Part shown: positions 59,179-64,000 of the stretch, piece after piece
Numbering within the stretch: position 1 is the first letter of the stretch
How the letters are laid out: the number at the start of each line of letters is the position of its first letter
Assembly (NCBI GenBank): GCA_038319025.1
Contig: JBBQCW010000001.1
Location: 186,001-250,000, forward strand
Reading direction: 5' to 3'
Origin: JBBQCW01 sp038319025
GTDB lineage: Bacteria > Actinomycetota > Thermoleophilia > Solirubrobacterales > Solirubrobacteraceae
Length of the DNA: 64,000 nt
Made by a program: the position numbers and the translations under genes
The notes under the pieces: generated by a model
Database searches by the model: none
What the model was told of the DNA's origin: nothing
What the model saw: the letters and a program-made list of their open reading frames with translations, nothing else

Positions 59179-60059
59179 TACGGCAGCAGACGGGTGGCGT
59201 CGAAGGCCTGGAGGAGGTCGGTCATGGTGGACGGTTCGCCGAAATCGATGAGCCCGGCGCTTACGGCCAGCGTAGCGCGCACCGCGTCAGCGTCCTCGCC
59301 CAGCAACCATCGGTCGGCCAGCGTCACCGCCCCGTGGCGTTTGGCCAGCCTGGAGCCGTCTTCGCCCAGCATCAGCGGAACGTGCGCGTAGAGGGGACAG
59401 GGGAGTCCGAGCGCCTCCTGCAACCACACCTGGCCCGGCGTTGCCTCGAGCAGGTCGCTACCGCGGACGACCTCTCCGATACCTTGATCGCCATCGTCGA
59501 CGACCACGGCGAGGTTGTAGGCGTACGCACCGTCGTTGCGGCGCACGACGAGATCGTCGACGGTGGCCTTCAGCTCGCCTTCAAACCGGTCCCGGACGGT
59601 GACGAGCGCGCCGCCGGCACGGACTCGCAGGGCCGGCGGCCGGCCGGCCTGCGCCCGTTGCGCCCGCTGAGCCGCCGAGAGCTCACGGCACGTTCCGGGG
59701 TAGTGGGTGCTGCCCTGGTGTGGGGCACTGGCGGCGTCGCGGATCTCGGCCCGGGTGCAGTAGCACGGGTAGATGAGGCCCTGCCCTTCCAGGCGGTCGA
59801 TGGCGCGTTCGTAGCCATCGGTGCGTTGGGACTGGCGTTCCGCCGGGCCGTCCCAGTCCAGCCCCAACGCCGCGAAGTCGGCAAGTTGCTCCTCGACGTA
59901 GTGCTCGCGAACCCGGCCGACGTCCAGATCTTCGATGCGCACGAGGAATCGGGCGCCTTGGGATCGGGCCAGCAACCAGGCCAGCAGCGCGGTGCGCAGG
60001 TTGCCCAGATGCAGCGATCCAGTCGGGCTGGGGGCAAACCGGCCATCGGCGTTCACCAC
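59178..60059 (-). CDS. gluQ: Glutamyl-Q tRNA(Asp) synthetase
   Basis: 293 aa from GTG 60059, chosen because GRFAPSPTGSLHLGN must be near the N-terminus and the longer frame upstream is not protein-like. HIGH-like motif HLGN, zinc ligands CYC and HYPGTC, and KMSKS-like RLAKRHG. It lacks the tRNA anticodon-binding domain of GluRS, which fits GluQ-RS. It attaches glutamate to queuosine of tRNA-Asp. Confidence 0.92.
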   Translation of the reverse strand: MVNADGRFAPSPTGSLHLGNLRTALLAWLLARSQGARFLVRIEDLDVGRVREHYVEEQLADFAALGLDWDGPAERQSQRTDGYERAIDRLEGQGLIYPCYCTRAEIRDAASAPHQGSTHYPGTCRELSAAQRAQRAQAGRPPALRVRAGGALVTVRDRFEGELKATVDDLVVRRNDGAYAYNLAVVVDDGDQGIGEVVRGSDLLEATPGQVWLQEALGLPCPLYAHVPLMLGEDGSRLAKRHGAVTLADRWLLGEDADAVRATLAVSAGLIDFGEPSTMTDLLQAFDATRLLP

Positions 60060-60092
60060 TTGATGCCCCCGGCGCAGTAGCCTCCCCGCCCC

Positions 60093-60290
60093 GTGACTCC
60101 CGACACCGCCACCGAAAACGTTGAGCTCGCCGAGCCGTCGCCCTGCCAGGCCTGCCGCGCGACCGGCAACGTGACGTCCAACCTCGGTGGCACGCCGAAC
60201 ACCGTGCCCTGCCCCTGGTGTGAGGGAACTGGCGTGTTCATGCCCGAACACGACGCCCAGGCCCACTGGACATCGCCGCAGCCTGACTGA
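60093..60290 (+). CDS. Small DnaJ-type zinc-finger protein
   Basis: 65 aa from GTG 60093. Two CxxCxxxG repeats, CQACRATGNV and CPWCEGTGVF, as in the DnaJ central zinc domain, separated by about 20 residues. A single zinc site is likely. It diverges from gluQRS and converges with the acyltransferase gene. Function unknown. Confidence 0.75.
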   Translation: MTPDTATENVELAEPSPCQACRATGNVTSNLGGTPNTVPCPWCEGTGVFMPEHDAQAHWTSPQPD

Positions 60291-60300
60291 GCCGGGCCCG

Positions 60301-61512
60301 TCACCTGGGCGCCGACAGTACGTTGGGATCTGGCGGTGGTGAGGGCCGACGACGCGTGACCCGTTGCGCCCACGCCTGTGCCGGCCGCTCCAGCATGCGC
60401 CAGCTCACCGCCGCGAACACCAGGGCGATGGGGCCGGCGACGAGCAGCGCACCGAACGTGTTCGCGGGCAACACTCCGTGGGCGCGCAGCCAGACCAGCA
60501 GCGGGACGTGCCAGAGGTACAGGCCGTAAGACACGAGTCCGACCGAGGCCAGCGGTCGCCACGTCAGGCCGGGGAGGGGGCGCGCCGAGGAAGACGCGAC
60601 GGCCACGATGGCCGCAAATCCGACGGCCGACGGGAGGTCGCGCCAGATCCTCAGCGACAGGTCGTGTGATCCTGCGCGCGCACCGAGGATCGCCCAGCGG
60701 GCGTCGAGCACGACCAGCAGCGCGCCGCCGATCATCAGCAGCCAGGTGGCGCGGCGCCCGATCGTGCGACCTTCCACCAGCACCGCGCCGAGCATGCCCG
60801 CGGCGAAGTACGGGGCCATCGCCGCCAGGATCTTGGTCGGCGCGATCCCCAGCGACTCACCGGCGATCACGTCGTTGTAGATCACCCCGCTAAGGAGGAA
60901 AAGCAATGGGACGATCGACTGTGCGCCGCGCGTCTGGGCTCTTGGGATCCGCAGCGCGAGCCAGCCCATGATCGGCAGCACGAGGTAAAAGCAGACCTCC
61001 ACGGCCAGCGTCCAGAGCGGCGGGTTGAGCCGCAGCACCGTGGACTCGCTGAAGTTCTGCCCGAAGACGGCGAACAGCCACAACTTGTCGCCCGGTGGCA
61101 GCCGCAACCCGGCGGTGCCCGGCGCCAGCGGCCAGAGCAGGGCGATCGAGCCCAAGACGGCCGCGTAGTAGGCAGGGCCGATGCGGGCCGCCCGTCGCAG
61201 CAGGTACGCGCCAGGGCGCGGGGCCGGAGCACCGTTGAGTGCGGCACGCACCCACGGACGGAACAGCAGGAACCCGGACAGGACGAAGAACAGCACGAGC
61301 CCGAGGCGCAGCTCATGGGCGAAGTCGTCAAAGGTGCCGTCATGCCGGCCGGCTCGGACGACGGGCAGCGTGTAGAGCCAGCAGTGATAGGTCAGCACCG
61401 ACACGGCGGCCACCGCGCGCAGCCCGTCGATCGCCGCGGACCGATGGTCACGGGGAGAAGTGGCGGCGGGGGAAGTGGGGACGGCGGAGGAGATGGGACA
61501 GGACAGTGTCAC
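60301..61512 (-). CDS. Acyltransferase 3 family membrane protein
   Basis: 403 aa from GTG 61512 with about 10 TM helices. Family signature AIDGLRAVAAVSVLTYHCW near the N-terminus with His, FFVLSGFLLFRPWVRA, and LYLWHVPLLVWLRAHG near the end. Such proteins O-acylate sugars or lipids at the cell surface. Substrate unknown. Confidence 0.9.
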   Translation of the reverse strand: MTLSCPISSAVPTSPAATSPRDHRSAAIDGLRAVAAVSVLTYHCWLYTLPVVRAGRHDGTFDDFAHELRLGLVLFFVLSGFLLFRPWVRAALNGAPAPRPGAYLLRRAARIGPAYYAAVLGSIALLWPLAPGTAGLRLPPGDKLWLFAVFGQNFSESTVLRLNPPLWTLAVEVCFYLVLPIMGWLALRIPRAQTRGAQSIVPLLFLLSGVIYNDVIAGESLGIAPTKILAAMAPYFAAGMLGAVLVEGRTIGRRATWLLMIGGALLVVLDARWAILGARAGSHDLSLRIWRDLPSAVGFAAIVAVASSSARPLPGLTWRPLASVGLVSYGLYLWHVPLLVWLRAHGVLPANTFGALLVAGPIALVFAAVSWRMLERPAQAWAQRVTRRRPSPPPDPNVLSAPR

Positions 61513-61593
61513 CGAGTGACGACGGTGGGGCGGATCCGTGCCAATCGTGTGTCACCTATGGGCGAAGGACGCGCCGGCGTCGATCCTGTACCG

Positions 61594-62049
61594 ATGTACC
61601 TGCAGCTCTCGACCCACGCGTTGATCGGTTGTGTCCTACTGCCTGCTCTGCTCGTCGCCACCGTCACGGATCTGCGCTCGCGGCGGATCCCCAACCGCCT
61701 CACGGCAGGCTCCGCCCTGCTCCTCGGGTGCGCTTGGGCGGTCGGCGATCCGTCGCGCCTGCCGACGGCTGCCGCCTGGGCGCTCACGGCGGGCGTCCCC
61801 TTGGCTGCACTGGCTCTGCTCGTCCCGGTGGGTATGGGCATGGGGGACGCCAAGCTTGCGGCGGTCCTGGGGCTCGCCCTGGGTCCGGCCGTCACCGGAG
61901 CGTTGCTGCTGGGTTTTCTCATCGCAGCGCTTGCCGGTGTCCTCGTCATCGCGCGCTCGGGTTTGGCCGCAGGTCGGCGTGCGACGCTCCCGCTCGCCCC
62001 GTTCTTGGCCGCCGGCGGCATGCTGGTCTGGGGGCTCGGCGGCGCGTGA
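61594..62049 (+). CDS. A24-type prepilin peptidase, short form
   Basis: 151 aa from ATG 61594, or 163 aa from 61558. Six TM segments and both aspartate sites of the A24 family: VTDLRSRRIPNRLT (first Asp) and GMGMGDAKLAAVLG (GxGD). The N-terminal methylase domain is absent, as in TadV/CpaA-type peptidases. It should process type IV or Tad prepilins. No pilus gene is in the window. Confidence 0.88.
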   Translation: MYLQLSTHALIGCVLLPALLVATVTDLRSRRIPNRLTAGSALLLGCAWAVGDPSRLPTAAAWALTAGVPLAALALLVPVGMGMGDAKLAAVLGLALGPAVTGALLLGFLIAALAGVLVIARSGLAAGRRATLPLAPFLAAGGMLVWGLGGA

Positions 62050-62088
62050 GAGTGGTCGGAGCAGCGCTAACCATAGAATCGGTGGGGA

Positions 62089-63261
62089 ATGGCGCACCTT
62101 CGACTAATCACTGCCGGTGAATCCCACGGCCCTGGCCTGACCTGCCTCGTCGAGGGCCTCCCCGCGGGCGTGGTACTCACCCCTGAGGCGATCAACGACG
62201 ACATGGCCCGCCGTCAGCTGGGCCACGGTCGCGGCGGCCGGATGAAGATCGAGAAGGACGCCGCATTCGTGACCGCCGGTGTGCGCCACGGCGCCACGAT
62301 GGGTGGCCCGATCGCCCTGCAGGTGGCCAACCGGGACTACGCCAACTGGGAAGAGCGGATGAACCCCTGGCCGGTCGAGGCCGACGTGCCCGAGGTCCAT
62401 CTGCCCCGGCCCGGCCACGCCGATCTCGTGGGCACCTGGAAGTACGGCCTCACCGACGTGCGCAACGTGCTGGAGCGCGCCAGCGCTCGCGAGACGGCCG
62501 CGCGTGTGGCCGGCGGTGCCCTGTGCCGGGCCTTCCTGCGCGCCGTCGGAGTCGAGATCCGGTCGCACGTGACTCAGATCGGCACCGTCGCAGTCCCGCC
62601 CCGCGATGCGCCGCTGACCGTGGCCGATTTTGATGGGGTGGACGCCGATCCGGTCCGCTGTCTGGACGCGGAGGCCAGCCGCGGGATGGTGGGCCACATC
62701 AACGTGCAGCGCAAAGCCAACGAGTCGATCGGCGGGGTGTTCGAGGTCATCGCCTTCGGCTGCACTCCCGGGCTCGGCTCGCACGTGAGCTGGGAGGAGC
62801 GCCTCGACGGTCAGCTCGCCGGCGCGCTGTGCTCGATCCAAGCGATCAAGGGCGTTGGTCTCGGCGACGGTTTTGACCTCGCCGGCACGCCCGGGTCCGC
62901 GGCGCATGACGAAATCTTTTTCACCGAGGAGCGTGGTTTCTTCCGCGAGACCAACCACTCCGGCGGGCTGGAAGGCGGCATGACCACCGGCGAACCGCTG
63001 ATCGCCACCGCGGCGATGAAGCCGCTGCCGACCCTCACGCAGCCGCTGCGCTCAGTGGACATCGCCACGCACGAGCCGGCGCAGGCGCTGCGCGAGCGCA
63101 CCGACTCGTGCACCGTCCCGGCCGCCGGGGTCGTGGGCGAGGCCATGGTCGCGTACGTGCTCGCCGACGCCTACCGGCGCAAGTTCGGCGGCGATCACAT
63201 CGACGATGTCGTCGGCGCGGTGCAGCGGTACGAGGAGCGCATCCGGTGGCACCGGCGCTGA
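62089..63261 (+). CDS. aroC: Chorismate synthase
   Basis: 390 aa. Signatures GESHGPGLTCLVEGLPAG, RRQLGHGRGGRMKIE, the Arg-rich RASARETAARVAGGALCR, and NHSGGLEGGMTTGEPL. Converts EPSP to chorismate with reduced FMN. Followed 10 bp later by the aroK-aroB fusion, forming a shikimate-pathway operon. Confidence 0.97.
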   Translation: MAHLRLITAGESHGPGLTCLVEGLPAGVVLTPEAINDDMARRQLGHGRGGRMKIEKDAAFVTAGVRHGATMGGPIALQVANRDYANWEERMNPWPVEADVPEVHLPRPGHADLVGTWKYGLTDVRNVLERASARETAARVAGGALCRAFLRAVGVEIRSHVTQIGTVAVPPRDAPLTVADFDGVDADPVRCLDAEASRGMVGHINVQRKANESIGGVFEVIAFGCTPGLGSHVSWEERLDGQLAGALCSIQAIKGVGLGDGFDLAGTPGSAAHDEIFFTEERGFFRETNHSGGLEGGMTTGEPLIATAAMKPLPTLTQPLRSVDIATHEPAQALRERTDSCTVPAAGVVGEAMVAYVLADAYRRKFGGDHIDDVVGAVQRYEERIRWHRR

Positions 63262-63271
63262 CGCAAGGCTG

Positions 63272-64000
63272 ATGGCCGTCTCGCCGACCCCGGCCCTGGT
63301 CTTCATCGGGTTCATGGGCGCGGGCAAGTCGACGGCCGCCCGTGAGGCCGCCGCGGCGCTGGGCACCGCCGCGCAGGACACCGATCGTCTGCTCGAGGCT
63401 CATTTCGGGTCCACCATCGAGCAGTACTGGGACCGCCACGGTGAGGAGTCATTCCGCGCCGAGGAGGAACGTCTCGCCGTCTCGCTGCTCGACGACGCCG
63501 ACGGCGGCGTGATCGCGCTGGGCGGCGGCACTCCTGCATCGGCGTCCGTCCGCAAAGCGTTGGCACGACACACGACGGTGCTGGTGGAGGTCTCACCGGA
63601 GACGGCCTGGTCACGGGCCGCCGGTCGTGGTCGCCCCCTGGCCCGCAGTCGCGGGGCGTTCCTGCGCCTGCACGCCGAGCGCTCCGCTCTGTACGAGTCG
63701 CTGGCCGACGTGATCCTCCCCGAGGGAGGGCGTGCGACGGTGCGCGCGGCCGCTCGCGCCATGCGCGGCCTCGCTCCGGGAACGCGGATGCTGTGGGCCA
63801 TCTCGGCGTCCGGTGCCTACCCCGTGTACGTCGGCGGCGGCGCCTGGCCCGAGCTGGAAGGTCGCAGCCTCGTCGTCTCGGATTCGAACGTGCACGCTCA
63901 GTACGGCGAGCGACTCGGCCAACACGAGGCGATCATCGTCGCCCCGGGTGAGCAGAGCAAGACGCTCGAGACGGCCGAGCGTGTGTGGACGGCGATGGCC
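63272..64000 (+). CDS. aroKB: Bifunctional shikimate kinase / 3-dehydroquinate synthase, cut by window end
   Basis: 243 codons from ATG 63272, open at the window edge. Residues 1-165 are shikimate kinase: Walker A FIGFMGAGKST, DTDRLLE, substrate loop GGGTPAS and GRGRPLA. From about 175 the 3-dehydroquinate synthase part begins: YPVYVGGGAWPELEGRSLVV, SNVHAQYGERL and APGEQSKTLETAERVW, the NAD-binding start of AroB. The two enzymes act at the second-to-fifth steps of the pathway. Fused AroKB is known in some actinobacteria. Confidence 0.93.
   Translation, partial: MAVSPTPALVFIGFMGAGKSTAAREAAAALGTAAQDTDRLLEAHFGSTIEQYWDRHGEESFRAEEERLAVSLLDDADGGVIALGGGTPASASVRKALARHTTVLVEVSPETAWSRAAGRGRPLARSRGAFLRLHAERSALYESLADVILPEGGRATVRAAARAMRGLAPGTRMLWAISASGAYPVYVGGGAWPELEGRSLVVSDSNVHAQYGERLGQHEAIIVAPGEQSKTLETAERVWTAMA

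Noticed and set aside
1..64000. CRISPR array or rRNA operon
   Set aside because: No regularly spaced direct repeats, Cas genes or rRNA-like stretches were seen.

Overview
The window is a high-GC actinobacterial chromosome segment. The gene content and order (hisS-aspS, an IscU-MnmA fusion, alaS-ruvX-mltG-aroE, then aroC-aroKB), many small secreted or zinc-binding proteins, and collagen-like secreted proteins fit the class Thermoleophilia (Solirubrobacter, Conexibacter or Patulibacter relatives). That placement is inferred from gene content, not from a search.

The left third (about 1-22,700) is an accessory, defence-rich island next to a tRNA-Gln gene (22704-22775, minus strand). From the left it holds an HNH-type zinc protein, a DUF488 protein convergent with a zinc-ligand protein, decayed gene remnants, a large PD-(D/E)XK nuclease-like protein (2564-4357), a broken small membrane gene and a multi-pass membrane protein. 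Next comes a type II CBASS operon read right to left: a one-TM protein (candidate effector, 10469-11020), CD-NTase (8400-9395), a Cap2-type E1/E2 (6722-8416) and a Cap3-type JAB protease (6213-6725). An IS481-family element (9408-10467) sits exactly between candidate effector and CD-NTase. Removing it with one copy of the CCTAGG duplication restores an operon in which the effector stop lies 7 nt before the CD-NTase start.

Further right, 11798-16855 is a translationally coupled three-gene operon: an unknown 215-aa protein, a DUF559-like nuclease/SF2 helicase fusion and an unknown 781-aa protein. I do not recognise it as a described system and consider it the best novel defence candidate. A 350-360-aa protein of unknown function follows it. 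The island ends with small secreted proteins, gene remnants, an XRE regulator and a 707-aa DDE-type transposase-like protein with a LexA-type SOS box in its promoter region.

The rest (22,800-64,000) looks like core or lineage genome. It contains a heterodimeric ABC exporter, an S33 alpha/beta hydrolase, small zinc-ribbon proteins, a GMC oxidoreductase, an SDR, a membrane-anchored phosphodiesterase, a polar amino acid ABC importer, a Kef-type antiporter, a secreted lipase-like hydrolase, three tandem collagen-like secreted paralogues (one frameshifted), a Phd/VapC pair, tRNA-Met, FtcD, a metallo-beta-lactamase-fold hydrolase, hisS, aspS, IscU-MnmA, alaS, ruvX, mltG, aroE, a transglutaminase-like protein, RNase D, gluQRS, an acyltransferase, a prepilin peptidase, aroC and an aroK-aroB fusion cut by the window end. 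A 165-nt near-perfect palindrome lies between mnmA and alaS. I saw no rRNA genes or CRISPR arrays.
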